DNA from: Cristatella mucedo
Taxonomy: Eukaryota; Bryozoa; Phylactolaemata; Cristatellidae
Assembly: GCA_009760855.2 (NCBI GenBank)
Contig: WPIO01000001.1
Coordinates: 2,934,001 to 2,998,000, forward strand
Reading direction: 5' to 3'
DNA: 64,000 nt
The notes under the pieces were generated by a model, which saw only the letters and a program-made list of their open reading frames with translations, searched no databases and was not told where the DNA came from. The position numbers and the translations under genes are program-made. Position 1 is the first letter of the stretch. Every line of letters begins with the position of its first letter. Below, piece by piece: positions 9,830 to 21,984 of the stretch.

Positions 9830-9945
9830 CCGCCTAATTTTGGCTTAGGGATAAGGTGCGTGCCTTCAAAGACCTGAAATTGTCGTACATAAAGCACCTG
9901 GAAAGAAATTAAGTTCTCTTAGGGTGCTTTACGAATTCAATGTGT
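9830..9945 (+). mobile_element. SINE-like fragment ending in the LINE 3' hairpin
   Basis: The block AAAGCACCTGGAAAGAAATT...AGTTCTCTTAGGGTGCTTT at 9,894-9,935 reproduces the LINE tail hairpin, including complementary outer arms (AAAGCACC/GGTGCTTT). The upstream sequence does not match the LINE body, so it is better explained as a SINE with a borrowed tail. The 5' border is uncertain. Confidence 0.45.
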
Positions 9946-10756
9946 ACATACGTACATATGCATTTGTAAATGTATACATTTGCCAATACAACTAGGTGCA
10001 GATGCTTATCATGGCGAGATTAAGCCATGAGAGTCAAATAATAAAACCCAGCTAGACGAGAAACGACCGACACCGTGTGACTGCAAATAAAGTTATGTAA
10101 CATCGCGGACACTCTTGATTGATAATTTGGTTCAGCGCATGCCAGCAGCCTCACGACGCCAGCGGCGGCAAATAGTCTCGCAGACCAAGCGTTTCAGGTG
10201 AGGCAGTCTATTTAATCCGTGCCGCAGCGCATGGAACTAGGCCCGGCTACTAGGCAGAGCTGGCACATGGCACACCCGCTTATCCGAGGCGAGAGGCTCG
10301 CTGTTCCCGACTGCTTGGCATTACAGTAGACTCCAACAGTTTGTTTTGATTTTCCAGACTCTTTTAAATACCTTAACACACAGTAATAAAAGAAAATGTA
10401 TGATTTCCGGACTGTATCTACTCCTAACATTGTTGAGTAGCACTTTGGTATGCATTCATTGTTCTGAGCGTGCACATACATGGCGGATATATTGAAACGT
10501 TCTAATACAATGGCAGACATTTGGCTGTAAGAGCTAGTTGCACTTGGTCTAGGTGCTGGCCTCATTCAGTTTTACTTGAATCCGAGAACAACTTCGAAGA
10601 TGTGCATGTACCTGCTTACACTACGCCTGCAGCTTGCGGATGTTACCACCAATCACTTGGCATTGCTTTCTACGCTTCTGTAAACTGCTTAGGAAGAGAT
10701 TTAGTTCTCTGACGGCGCTATAAAAACTTGATGAAAATAATAATAACAATAGTATG

Positions 10757-10840
10757 ACTTAATACTAAAAAGAGGGCATAAAATAATAATAATATCAATA
10801 TTATTATTATATGCCCTCTCTTTAGTAATAATTAAAACAA
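10757..10840. repeat. Long imperfect palindrome (hairpin-forming)
   Basis: Two arms of about 40 bases meet at a 2-base centre near 10,798. The left arm carries CTAAAAAGAGGGCATA and an AAT run. The right arm carries an ATT run, then TATGCCCTCTCTTTAG. The symmetry extends into flanking TAATAC/GTAATA. It lies directly upstream of the 3' end of a minus-strand LINE. A miniature inverted-repeat element or a replication-derived foldback would both fit. Confidence 0.65.
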
Positions 10841-10844
10841 TAAT

Positions 10845-11850
10845 ACACTTGATAAAGCACCCTCAGAGAACTCAATCTCTCTCACTAGGCGCTTTACATT
10901 TGCTGCAAAGTGAAATGCAATTAAATGTTGACTAAAATCATGCTTGACAAACAAAGAAAATGAATTACATGGTTAGGGGTGACATGCACAGGGTCAGCAT
11001 CCACATGTGGTTAGTGGCAGCATGCACAGTGTCAGAAAGCATAAGCAAATGAATCACAGGGACCCACTAAATGTTGTCCCAAATAGGTGTGTTTTTAAGT
11101 TACTTTTAACTGTGATCAGGTCAGGGGATGTACTGACGCAAGTCGGGAGTGAGTTCCAGGCTTTGGTAGCATACGAACTAAATGCACGGTCTCCAAAGGA
11201 TTTAAGGTTTGTATAGGGTATTTGTAGACTGTTGGATTCCGAAAAGCGGGTGGTACGATGCTTGGCCTGATGGGGGAGTATGTCTGAGAGATAGGCTAAT
11301 AAAGTGACCTAAAAGTGAGCGACAAAACCTTGATGTCAATCCGTTGCTTGACTGGTAGCCAGTGCAGGTCGGCGAGAAGTGGAGTAATGTGGCAACTGCG
11401 ACGCTCACGACAGACAAGCCTAGCTGCAGAGTTTTGCACCAGCTGCAATCGCCTGATCCCACATGCTGGTAGGCCAGTAAGCAGTGAGTTGCAGAAGTCG
11501 AGACGGGATGTCACGAATGCATGGACCAACTTGGACGTGGTATCCTTATCTAAACAAGCCCAAATTTTAGCAATGTTATGAAGCTGAAAATCGGCAGATT
11601 TGACTGTGGAGCTGATATAGTCGTCTAGCGAGAGGTCGCTTTGGAATGTGACGCATAGATTTCTAACTGATTCAACTGGAGATATGCTGGCAGAGCCAAT
11701 TTTGAGCGTCAGCCTTTCCAATTTGTTAATCACACTGGGTTTGTCCGTAACTAGTAAGTTCGTTTTATCGTCATTTAGTTTTAGAAAATTTGCTGCCATC
11801 CATGTGCTGATGTCATCAATTCGGGCTTGTTTAGATAAAGATACCACATC
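10845..11850 (-). mobile_element. 5'-truncated L2-type LINE, minus strand
   Basis: The 3' hairpin lies at about 10,860-10,900, followed on the minus strand by the 3' UTR and the C-terminal part of ORF2. A 183-codon stretch open at 11,296-11,847 reads through the segments WMAANFLKLNDDKTN, LDFCNSLLTGLPAC and LLADLHWLPVKQRID. These are typical of the thumb/C-terminal region of L2/CR1 reverse transcriptases. It is nearly collinear with the copies at 46 and 56 kb. It stands head-to-head with the plus-strand copy that begins at about 11,855. Confidence 0.85.
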
Positions 11851-11854
11851 TATG

Positions 11855-12380
11855 TCGTGAGCGTCACAGTTGCCACATTACTCCACTTCTCGCCGACCTG
11901 CAATGGCTACCAGTCAAGCAACGGATTGACTTCAAGGTTTTGTCGCTCACTTTTAGGTCCCTTCATTCTATGGCTCCAGCCTATCTGTCAGACATACTAC
12001 CCCCATCAGGCCAAGCATCGTACCACCAGCTTTTCGGAATCCAACAGTCTACAAATACCTCGTACAAACCTTGAATCCTTTGGAGACCGTGCATTTAGTT
12101 CGTATGCTCCCAAAGCCTGGAACTCCCTCCCGATCTGCGTCAGAACATCCCCTGACCTGACCACATTTAAAAGGAACCTAAAAACACACCTATTTAGGAC
12201 AGCATTTAGTGGGTCCCTGTGATTCGTCCTTTATGTGCTTATGCGTGCTGACACTGTGCATGCTGCCACTAACCACATTTGCATGCTGACCCTGTGCATG
12301 TCACCCCTAACCATATTATTCATTTCGTTTGTTTTCCAAGTATGATTTTACTTTACATTCAATTGCATTTCACTTTATAA
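11855..12380 (+). mobile_element. 5'-truncated L2-type LINE, plus strand
   Basis: Begins abruptly in the coding sequence at a GAGCGTCACAGTTGCCAC block, corresponding to the RRSCHITPL region of ORF2, and runs through the WNSLP region and the GYFRTAFSG-like C-terminus to the 3' UTR. The tail is an AAT/ATT-type repeat at about 12,375-12,395. It is the head-to-head partner of the copy at 10,845-11,850. Confidence 0.8.
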
Positions 12381-12425
12381 TAATAATAATAATGATAATT
12401 CACTTGATAAAGCACCCTCAGAGAA
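12381..12425 (-). mobile_element. 3' tail fragment of the L2-type LINE
   Basis: An AAT repeat is followed by TTCACTTGATAAAGCACCCTCAGAGAACTT, the reverse complement of the LINE 3' end, and it stops inside the hairpin. It abuts the tail of the preceding plus-strand copy, giving tail-to-tail contact. Confidence 0.65.
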
Positions 12426-13440
12426 CTTATTTGCTCTAAATCTTAGCTGACGAGTCTTCTGCTCTCAGAAAGGAAGGTTTCCCTTTCACATTGAGCATTT
12501 CATAGCATTGCAACAATCGGAAAATGACAAAATTAACATGGACATTGTTGGCGTGCACTGGGTGCTGAAAGAAATGCTTGAGGGCGGTGACTTCTGATGG
12601 GGAAGCACCGTAAGCCTATTTATCGTAAGCATATCCGTTATCCTCTGGACGAATCTACTATTTCTTTCCCTTTTGGCGTGGCATAAAATTCTGCTGGCGT
12701 GGCGCCTCGCCTAAGGTCTGACATCGCAGCCGTGCATCAGAATGTCAACCTGGCACCTGCTTCTCGCCCGTGAAAGGAATTGGTTAGCATCCTTCACTTT
12801 TTATGGAAGATCAGGCTGACTCACGGATGTTAAATCATGCGGAGCTCTCTGCTTGAAGAAAACCAGTCGACCGATTTCATTAGGTCTATTAAAGTTCGGG
12901 ATACTTTGAGCCTTCACAAAGTTCAAATAATATGTACCTGTAAAATGGTATTCTTCTTTTGTTCCGAAGTCGTAAAGGGCTAAAAATTTGTTATGAATCA
13001 GCTCGATTCAACGCCTGAAATAAGCGAATCTGTGGATCTGTAAATTTAAGGGTACGTAAATGAGCGCGGAATCGTCCATGTAAACGTGGTTTTAGTGAAA
13101 ACTTGACAGATTCAATCCCACCAATAGATTCAACTCTTGTCTCGTTGTTTTAAGAGAAAATAAGCTTGTGAAAATCGGTAAGAAAGAGAATCGGCGAAGT
13201 GAACCTGCTTATTAAGGCACACAGCCTTGGCAAGCCAGCTTTGAACCACGGTTTCGCCGAAATAGTAATAGATGCCTTGACAGCGCTAGCTACAATCTCT
13301 ATGTAATGTAGCGCAATGTATCTCACGAAGATTATGTTGGCGTTACGCAGGAGAGTTTTGTATAGCAAACTCCAGCAGCCTAGGCGGCTTTCTTTAAGCA
13401 TTCGGTAGCCAACAGACCTAATGTCACGCAACAAAGAGAA
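12426..13440. other. No gene recognised
   Basis: Host-type unique-looking DNA. A minus-strand 100-codon ORF at 13,150-13,452 has no recognisable domain and may be chance. Part of 13.4-13.5 kb may be the 3' UTR of the LINE described next. Confidence 0.4.
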
Positions 13441-13449
13441 ATTGAAAGG

Positions 13450-14560
13450 CATAGATGAGTCAGGAGAGCAGTTGAGGTAGTGTGTAGCATCGAAGTAGCA
13501 GTTTAGGATGACTGGAAAGAATGTGCCATAGTTGGAAGCAGGAGATTATTTGTGGTTGCGTAGGAACTGCAGAAGTGAACTCCACAGTCTAGGACCTGCA
13601 GAGTAAAAGCTTATGTTGCCAAAGGTCTTTATGCGGAGTGATGGAACAGCTAATCTGTGTCCATACAGGACCTGATGGCACGAGGAGGTTGAAAAAGTGC
13701 TGCAATTCAGCTATGTATGAAGGAGCAGAGCCGTGGTGGGCCTTGTCTCCGTGTAAGAACTTTGCTCTGTATCCATTGAAAACCAGCAGCCACCCGAGCT
13801 CTTTCAGCAAAGGAGACACGTGGTCAAACCTCTAAGATTTGTAAACTGGTCTTGCAGCCTAATCCATCACCAGCTGCAGTAGCATATTGGCTTTTTTCGG
13901 TAGCCCAGCCAAAACTATATTACAATAATCTAGCCGAGACCGAACCAAGGAACTAGTTAATTTTTTTTAAATCACCGTGGAAGACAGTACCAAATCCTAG
14001 ATAGGGATCGGACGTGATGGCTAGCTGTGGAAGCAATACTCTTAACAAAGCTTTCCAAATGTGGGCAGCTTTCGAAGACATCACCTAAATTAGAGCACAT
14101 GGTCACGGTCGCACGATAGCATCACCAATTTGAAAAGCAAAACCTTCTAGTCCAGCCACGCGCTTGGGGTTGACCTATGAGCAGCAGTTCCGTTTTTTAG
14201 TCTTCGTTTAGTTTAAGGAGACTTGCGGACATACAGGATCGAATGTCTGTAAAGAAATCTTTTCGTTTTATCAGTCGCTGCAGCAGATTCCGACGGTTTA
14301 AATGACAGATATGCAGATGGTTTAAATGACAGCTGAGTATCATCAGCATAAAACTGATAACCTATTCTTTGGGCCTGAATAACTTTTCCCAAAGGTTGAG
14401 TATAAATGGAGAAAAAAAGAACCAAGAACGAACCCTTGAATGACTCCGCGGGTGACTGGTCTGGTGGATAAGACCTGACACCTACACGACGACAATGATT
14501 GAACACGAGTACGATTTAAACCGCACCAGCGCTTCTGCATTAGCTTCTGCGCCAGCATTG
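13450..14560 (-). mobile_element. Second LINE family (L2/CR1-like), decayed, minus strand
   Basis: On the minus strand, frames broken by many stops retain an RT core. GVIQGFVLGS corresponds to the family G-V-P-Q-G-S-V-L-G-P motif, and YADDTQLS is the catalytic YADD box at about 14,330-14,355. Further on are LDYCNIVLAGLPKKAN, SPLLKELGWLLVFN and GPRLWSSL. The wording differs consistently from the younger LINE (no shared nucleotide blocks), so this is a separate and older family. Related fragments lie at about 7,340-7,990 and 33,690-33,950. Confidence 0.7.
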
Positions 14561-15980
14561 AGCGTTCGCCGACGCGCTACGGCCTCCGCGAGGCCGTAGC
14601 GAGCCTAGAAACGACGCCGCTGCTTATCCGCAGACGCCGACCGGAAAAGGAAACGCTGCGCCGAACATCCGGCTGTAACTAAGGAGCGAGGAAAATATAA
14701 AACGCAATGGTTGCTGCTTGCGGTGCGTACCATTCCGAGCGTCTTCTCTTTTTTTCCCTGGGCGTCGCAATTGTTGCGCTTGGAGAGTACGACGAACAGT
14801 GTGAGTAGAGTGCTAGCGACGACATTCAGCGCCCGCGCAGCTGCGCGCCGTCCGAGCTGCCGCTCGTAGCCTCCGTACACCGACCGCCGACCGGTAGGTT
14901 CGCAGTCTTACTAAACAGCGCACACCTATTGGGAGTGCAGCTCGCGAGCTTCGACTGGAAAACTCGACGTTGAAGGTTAAACTAAGAAATGGGCCGAGCT
15001 TGATACCAGTTTATGGAAAGTGCGTCGCTCGCTGTGCAGGGCAGACGCTGTCGCCGCAAGAGCAGACTGCACAACACGCCCAATCGACCCGGTTTCGCGA
15101 GGGATTAAACGGTGGCTTACGCAATCTGAATCTTCGGAACTGCGCATCCGTGCATTCCGCCTTATTAGAGGTAGCTTGCTTCCGGCGACCATATTCTTGG
15201 CTTCGGAGCATGACAGAGCTCATAATCGTTATATTTAGCCGCGATTTCCCTCTAGACGAACCAGGTCGCCGGGGCTACAATTTATCGAAACAGCCTACTT
15301 GGGCGACTGAGAACATCAATTTGGCTGATAAGACTCTGGCGTGATTCGTTTGAATCGTTCTTATCTAGATCATGTGCAGTTCGTGTCGTTGGTGGTCAAG
15401 TCTCATCCAACAGATCAGTGTCACCCGTGGAGTTCCTTCCACCTGCTGTCTGCTGCCCGTTGCCGTTCTTCGTTTGTATAGCGCCCTAGGAAATGTAATT
15501 TGGGCAGTTGCATTGTCTGTCAGTTCTTATTCAGTCGAAACCCAGCTTGTCATACTGTTCGTTCAAGTTAGCAGATTCAGAAAAAAACGCGAAAACAGAA
15601 AGCCTGCTTTGCAGACGCCAGGCCTAAATGTTTATAAAATTTCAGAAAGCTAAACGCGGATATAAAACCGAAATCATTCTCATACGAAACAAAAAGATTA
15701 CGTCTCTAATTACTGATTTGGCTCTCCTAATTAGCAGTTTTGTAGTGCGACTGTTGTGGAGTCCTCGTAATTTTGGTGTCCTCATTTAAGACTGAGAACA
15801 ATAATAATAATGACTGGTTGTTTGCATAGCGCCATAAATGAACTTAGTCTTCATCCCCAGGGACTTACTTTAACCCACTCTACAAGAGAATGAGTTCACA
15901 AGGTTTATTGTCATTCATGGTTTTAATCACGAAAATGGAAATGAGTATCGTGCTCAGGCCAGCACACTCTAAAGCAAACA
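14561..15980. other. GC-richer host DNA, no gene established
   Basis: The stretch 14,560-15,350 is CpG-rich, with several overlapping ORFs on both strands (for example plus 14,970-15,344). Open frames on both strands over the same bases are what high GC content produces by chance. No splice-bounded domain could be identified. A CpG-island promoter is possible. A short AAT run precedes the LINE at 15,985. Confidence 0.35.
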
Positions 15981-15984
15981 TTAA

Positions 15985-16425
15985 TAATAATAATAATAAT
16001 AATTCACTTGATAAAGCGCCCTCAGAGAACTTAATCTCTCTCTAGGCGCTTTACATTTGCTGTAAAGTGAAATGCAATTGAATGGTAAGTAAAATCATGC
16101 TTGAAAAAACAAACGAAATGAATAGTATGGTTAGGGGTGACATGCACAGGGTCAGCATGCAAATTTGGTTAGTGGCAGCATGCACAGTGTCAGCACGCAT
16201 AAGCACATAAAGGACGAATCACAGGGACCCACTAAATGCTGTCCTAAATAGGTGTGTATTTTAGGTTCCTTTTAAATGTGATCAGGTCAGGGGATGTTCT
16301 GACTCAGGTCGGGAGGGAGTTCCAGGCTTTGGGAGCGTATGAACTAAATGTACGGTCTTCAAAGGATTTAAGGTTCGTAGAAGGTATTTCTAGACTGTTG
16401 GATTCCGAAAAGCGGGTGGTCACTC
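15985..16425 (-). mobile_element. 5'-truncated L2-type LINE 3' end, minus strand
   Basis: An AAT microsatellite tail at about 15,983-16,005 and the 3' hairpin (GCGCCCTCAGAGAACTT...TCTAGGCGCTTTAC as blocks) are followed by the 3' UTR with the CATGCACAGGGTCAGCATGC repeats. The ORF2 C-terminus runs up to a GGATTCCGAAAAGCGGGTGGT block, where homology stops. It faces the plus-strand copy at 16,505 head-to-head. Confidence 0.85.
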
Positions 16426-16504
16426 ATGGCCACCGGTTGGTAAGACCGATCACCACTAACAAGCGATGAATTATGCACAGGTAAGCAAGCAAGGTAAACC
16501 GGAA

Positions 16505-16968
16505 TCTTCTCCCCCACCAGGCCAAGCATGGTACCAACCGCGTTTCGGAATCCAACAGTTTACCACTACCTCGTTAAAACCTCAAATCCTTTGGAGACCG
16601 TGCATTTAGTTCGTATGCTCCTAAAGCCTGGAACTCCCTACCGACTTGCGTCACAACATCCCCTGACTTGACCACATCTAAAAAGAACTTAAAAACACAC
16701 TTATTTAGGACAGCATTTAGTGGGTCCCAGTGATTCGTCCTTCATGTGCTTATGCATGCTGACACTGTGCATGCTGCTACTAATCACATTTGCATGCTGA
16801 CCCTGTGCATATCACCCCTAACCCTGTTGTTCATGTTGTTTATCAAACATGATATTACTCACGATTCAATCGTGTTTCCCTTTGCAACAAATGTAAAGCA
16901 CCTAAGAAGAGATTTAGTTCTCTGAGGGCCCTTTATCAAGTGCATTATTATTATTATTATTATTATTC
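16505..16968 (+). mobile_element. 5'-truncated L2-type LINE 3' end, plus strand
   Basis: Starts at a CCACCAGGCCAAGCATGGTACC block of ORF2 and runs through the C-terminus and 3' UTR to the hairpin and an ATT repeat at about 16,946-16,966. It ends in almost the same part of ORF2 as its head-to-head neighbour at 15,985-16,425, with about 80 bases between them. Confidence 0.85.
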
Positions 16969-18350
16969 ACACACACGAAAAGAAAATTTCACGGAGACAA
17001 AGAGCAAGCTGAGAAGAGCAGATGCATCTGTTGGGCAGACACTTTAAGAATGTAAAAGTCATTGCTGGTTGTGACTGGTAGTGACCGAAGCGTGGAAATG
17101 AGTTTAGGACTTTCAGTGTATTACGAATTGAAGCGCCCGATCAGCAAAATATTTCAATTGAATGCGAGAGACGTCGAGATGAACAGATGCTGACGATATA
17201 GTGATTGAAGTTTACAAATTTTATTCAGAAGACCGCCTCCACGGCAAATTATCATGTTCAATATATGTGGATGATTAGGCACTGCTCGCCGAAGTGGCTT
17301 GCAAAAGATTTTGCTAGCTTCTCGGTAATATGTAGACTGCACTACTTCAATTCAGTATCGACAGGGCTACGTAAGAAGCAGTTAAGCCTCCACACTTGTA
17401 AGGAACGTGGTTGAAAGATTGGATGATAGATTCTAGGTCAGTCACGCGGCTGCTTTTTCTAAGGAAGTTGCGATGGATCGCTAGCCGGCGGAAACGAAAC
17501 TAAGTATGTCCCCTTTACTTCCTCGACTGTCCTCCTGTCTCAGTTATGCATCTTGATTTCTATTTATTGCATAAGGCAATGTCCGTTGGCTACCAAGTTG
17601 GCACCTAAAGCTCTTTAGGCTTCGAGTCTGCTATAGAAAACTCGACTTTGTAACAGTGACTTAAATTTTTAGTGGTTACAAACAGAAGTACGTGACTATG
17701 AGGCGATCCTCTAACATGTGAGTCAAGAATTGTTCTGATCAGCTTTTGTTTCCTCAGGGCACGACCAAAATAAGCCATGCGAACTCTGCTCTTCATTTCT
17801 TGCATTGGAAAACTTGGAAAATTGATTGATGTCACTCTGTAACATGATTTCAGTCACCGGGTATTAAATGTTATCTCAGGATTGCAAATGACTCAGAAGT
17901 AATGAATGGCCATTATTTCCTAAAAGTTTGGCAATTGCGTCCAGGAGAGGAATTAACTTGAAAATAATCCATTTCCAATTAAAAAACTGCCAAATTCGCT
18001 CCTTTTCGCTTGCATTAAGTCAGAAAGAACAGCAAATGAATCAAATCTAGTCGCTCATTCAAACTGGTCACTCAAAACGGTTCGGAAATGAATATATGTT
18101 CTAGACTTTAGGTTAAACTGCAAATTTCTTTCTGAATAAAGCCCCTAAACCTAGTCCCTAAACCTCGTAATATTTTTGCTATAAAGTTCATTGTATCCTG
18201 GTGAAAGCACTCGCCTTGCTCCACTGAATAAGCCCCTGGGGCGAATGACAAGTCGTGTAACTCCAACATCAACACTTTCTTGACAAAGCTCTCTGGCTGA
18301 ACCCAACCTATCCCCTATACACCACCGTAGGTGTAGAAAGATCCCGCCCA
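16969..18350. other. No gene recognised
   Basis: Host-type DNA with short ORFs only. I see no domain, splice-bounded exon or repeat element in this interval. Confidence 0.4.

Positions 18351-18408
<58 letters not shown>
18351..18408. repeat. (CT)n microsatellite
   Basis: An almost perfect CT/GA dinucleotide run of about 58 bases. A minus-strand ORF with an RE-repeat protein over it is a by-product of the repeat. Confidence 0.95.
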
Positions 18409-18412
<4 letters not shown>

Positions 18413-19380
18413 ATTCAAGATATCCCCAGAAAGCAATTTTTTTCGATAAATACGCATTGTTTAGCACTACCTAGCTATTGTTCGCGTCGTGCTGAAACTA
18501 CTCTATGACAGCTGGTGGCAGCGTAGATAGATGAATGACTCGACAGATGCCGCACATGCGCTGCATTGTACCACCCGCCCGCCGAGTCATCAGACGCCAG
18601 CTTTTGTCATAAACCGCACGACAGCACGCAGCTGCTTACTTAGATGGAAGCCTCAATGGTCTCGGCTCATTTTCGTGGGCAGCCCATGTCACCGTTCTCT
18701 AATAGAGGTGCACAGAATGAGTCTTGGGGAGATATGGGTACTTATTTCTATTATGAAACAGTAAAGGTTTAAGTTTTCTAGATAAACTCTCTATGAACAT
18801 GTGTTATTCACAAAGGCTGCTAATGCTTTTCAAACACCTCGTATTGACCGACAATATTGTTGCAGAAATACAGCCCATATTTCCGACTGAAGAAGCTGCG
18901 GAACAGTTTGTGAGGCTTTCTCTAATCTATTCCTTTAGCAATTTTATCTAACAAGTTCCACTCCTAGATGTCTATATTTCAGAGATCAGGATACGAATTG
19001 GTAAGACCAAGATATCTGATCAGATTATTGAGGTCTTTCTGCTAGATGAAATGTGGCTTTCTCTCCTAAAAACCGCGTATGCAAATTTGGAATCTGAACC
19101 TTCAGTCTCTTTACCGCTGTCTGAATTGGTGCTCTCTCTCCTGAAGATGGCTGATCCCTTTCTAACGGGATATGGACCAGGAAGTTAGGGAAGTATGGTG
19201 CTAGGGCAGCAGATGAAGTGTGATGATGCACGAGGTGAGTGGTCATCCTGCCAGCCTGACGTTGGGAAGTCATTCACCGTGAAGAAGTAGCAGTTGCTTG
19301 AGTGCTCAGTCGGTGCCCACAGAGTTCTTGGGCCAGCAAACTTCGTGGTTACCTTTTCTTCTACTTACCAGCCTGTGAAA
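18409..19380. other. No gene recognised
   Basis: Host-type DNA. ORFs here (for example plus 18,531-18,764) lack recognisable features. The last 100 bases may include the diverged 5' side of the LINE that follows. Confidence 0.35.
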
Positions 19381-19384
19381 AACA

Positions 19385-19905
19385 TCAGAAAAATTTAAAG
19401 ATGCTAGTTAACTGCCGCCCAGTCTCCCTACTACCATTTCTATCAAAGACACTGGAACGGGTCGTGGCAGACCAGCTAAACTCACATATCGAAACCTCAC
19501 ACCTTGCTCGTAAGTTCCAGTCTGGCTTTAGAGCTAATCACTCCACAGATTCAGCATTACTTAGGGTATACAACGACCTACTTAGGAATGCAGACATGGG
19601 TAGAGTGTCTCTGCTTGTTTTGCTCGATCTTTCGGCAGCTTTTGACACCATCGATCACAAAGTTTTTCTAGAGCGCCTCTCATCTCACCTGGGCATCACT
19701 GGCACTGCTCTGCAGTGGTTCAGGTCCTATCTCAGTGAGAGACTCCAGAGTATTGACGTGAATGGACAAAGATCATCTGAAGTACCTCTGAAATATGGAG
19801 TACCTCAGGGCTCCGTGCTAGGTCCGGTTCTTTTCACGGATTATACTCTCCCACTTGCTGATGTGATTGCCAAGCACAATCTAGGCTTTCACTTCTATGA
19901 AAATT
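19385..19905 (+). mobile_element. L2-type LINE reverse transcriptase, N-terminal half, truncated at both ends
   Basis: The plus-strand ORF at 19,302-19,928 carries early RT motifs: NCRPVSLLPFLSKTLERVV, FQSGFRANHSTDSALL, LDLSAAFDTIDH (catalytic motif A) and GVPQGSVLGPVLF (motif B). Homology to the copies at 45.6 and 56.2 kb stops at HFY, just before the YADD box. Sequence 3' of that point is unrelated. LINEs are normally cut at the 5' end, so this 3' loss points to a later deletion or rearrangement. It supplies part of the RT that the other copies lack. Confidence 0.85.
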
Positions 19906-20244
19906 CACTTCTGCCTTCGGCAGAATGATAATTGTTCGCTCTTGTTCAGATAAATTTTTAACGCCTGGAAAAATTCTCCTGTTGGGTGCAAGCTACCTCT
20001 TGATACCATTTCAATCAAATAAAGCTATTTACTACACTTCTACCCTACAAAAACATAAAATAAAATGTTTGTTAAAAGCACATTCAGAGTTTTAGTTATA
20101 CAGATACTACTCTATAGTGTTATGCCGGCCCAAACCTCACTTATTGGGGTAACGGCACTACTGGTTACTGTACGTGCGAATCTGACCGTACCTGACCTCA
20201 CCGTAACTAACAGTAAAACTGGATCATTTCAAAATTAAACTCAC

Positions 20245-20555
20245 TCCTCACTTCCGTCACGACATCCCCTGATTTGATCACATTTAGAAAGAAATTAAAA
20301 ACGCACCTACTTATGACATCATTTAGTGGCTCCCTGTGATTCATCCTTTATGTGCTCATGTGAGCTGATACTGCCCATACTGCCATTAACTACACTTGCA
20401 TGCTGACCCTGCGTATGCTATTCTTGTTGTGTATTGAGCATGCTACCACTAACCATCCGATCATATTTTCTTTGCATCAAATGTAAAGCGCCTAGAAAGA
20501 GATTTAGTTCTCTGAGAGCGCTTTCTCTGGTGCATTATCATTATTATTATATTAT
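20245..20555 (+). mobile_element. Diverged L2-type LINE 3' end
   Basis: Matches the last 30 codons of ORF2 (CATCCCCTGATTTGATCACAT block), the GCTGATACTG/GCATGCTGACCCTG region, the 3' hairpin (AAAGCGCCTAGAAAGAGATT and GAGAGCGCTTT) and an ATT-type tail. It is more mutated than the copies at 46 and 56 kb. Confidence 0.75.
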
Positions 20556-21980
20556 AAAATGTCATCATCCGGACGCAGCATGCAAACCTTCGTGTAACAG
20601 CAGCTTATCTATATTTGTTTTATGCATAAGTGATTCAGAAAACACAGTTTGTACCCTACGATAATACTAAAATGGAATAATGCAACCTTTTGTATCTCTT
20701 TTTGAAGCTAAAACGATTCGGGTCCTACATCCGCATCAGATACAGATCTCGAACCAGTGGCGGAGCCAGAGGCGCAGTGGACATTATCCCCTGCAGTGAG
20801 CCAGTGACCTAGATAGCCACATCTATATTCCTGCACCCCGTCCCCGACCGTCAACAACGACGAAGTTATGTCTTACTCGCACTCGTTCGATCAGCTACCG
20901 CCGAGTTTGTGTTGAATAAACGCTATAACTGTATGCTGTAAAACTTTGATTAATTCCGAGTCTAGCCCCTATGCATGAAATCTTGTAGGTCTTTCCCATA
21001 GATGAAAACTCTCGCTCCACCACTGCCTTTAACTCATGTGCTCTTTTCAGGCTTAGTTGGCTGCAAGCGTCTTTAATTCAAGGCTGAAAGTACGTGCGTC
21101 GGAGCCTTTCTTTGACCTCTGCTTTTTATTCTATCGGCTTCGGTCGATCGCGTTCGTCACCATCTGATGTAATGTGCATTTATAGTGAACCTTGTCAAAA
21201 TACTCCAGCTTCAAGGAGTACCGCCATCAGAAATCGTAAACGAGGCCGAGCTTAGTCAACTTCATTATCTTTCTTGGTCAAAGAGGCCATCGTTTGGCGT
21301 TGACGGATCCACAGAGACCTGCTACGAACAGCGCGACGCTTTTCATAGCATCAACTACCGAATTGACCTACAGCGGCTCGCCGTCATCAAAAGCGTTTGG
21401 CTGTATAGTGAGTCACAGCTTCGCTTCTTGAAGTGCCCTAGCGGACAGCTACGGTCTTAGGCGTCAGCTGTTCTCTCAACTATCCACTGCTGTGTACTGT
21501 GTGTGAGCACATGCACAGTTGATGCTCGTATAACTTATTCTCAGCACATCGTTACTTTGCATGTCGAATCTCCGGGTAGTAAGTGCGGCTCTATTAGGCT
21601 CAAGCGCTTTCTAGTTGGTACATACGCACCCGGCGCATTCGCTTTCTAGTTGGTACACTCGTCAATGAGCCGATGCTAGTGTGACTCTGCCTCGGCCAGG
21701 CAAGATTTTATAACTCATTGGCAACTGATGATTATACTGGGCACACTAACTAATCGCTTTGCTTCTGCTTTCGGAAAGCACGCGAGAATTAAATTGATCC
21801 AATAATGGCGTATGAACCTGCGAATGTGAGCAACCGCAGAGCGAGATGAAGCATGGAGCGAACAAAGAAATCTGAGTACCAAGCAATGGCGGCGAACGAC
21901 GGACGGTTCGCAGAAGTGATTGGTGGAGCATTATTTCCCTGAGTGAGAGGGGTTTCGCCGAATGATGTCGAATTTATACT
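20556..21980. other. No gene recognised
   Basis: Host-type DNA. A 17-base direct duplication (GCTTTCTAGTTGGTACA) occurs at about 21,606 and 21,642. No domain-bearing ORF is visible. Confidence 0.4.
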
Positions 21981-21984
21981 ACGC

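Noticed and set aside
18151-18411. Arg-Glu repeat protein on the minus strand
   Set aside because: Direct translation of the (CT)n microsatellite.
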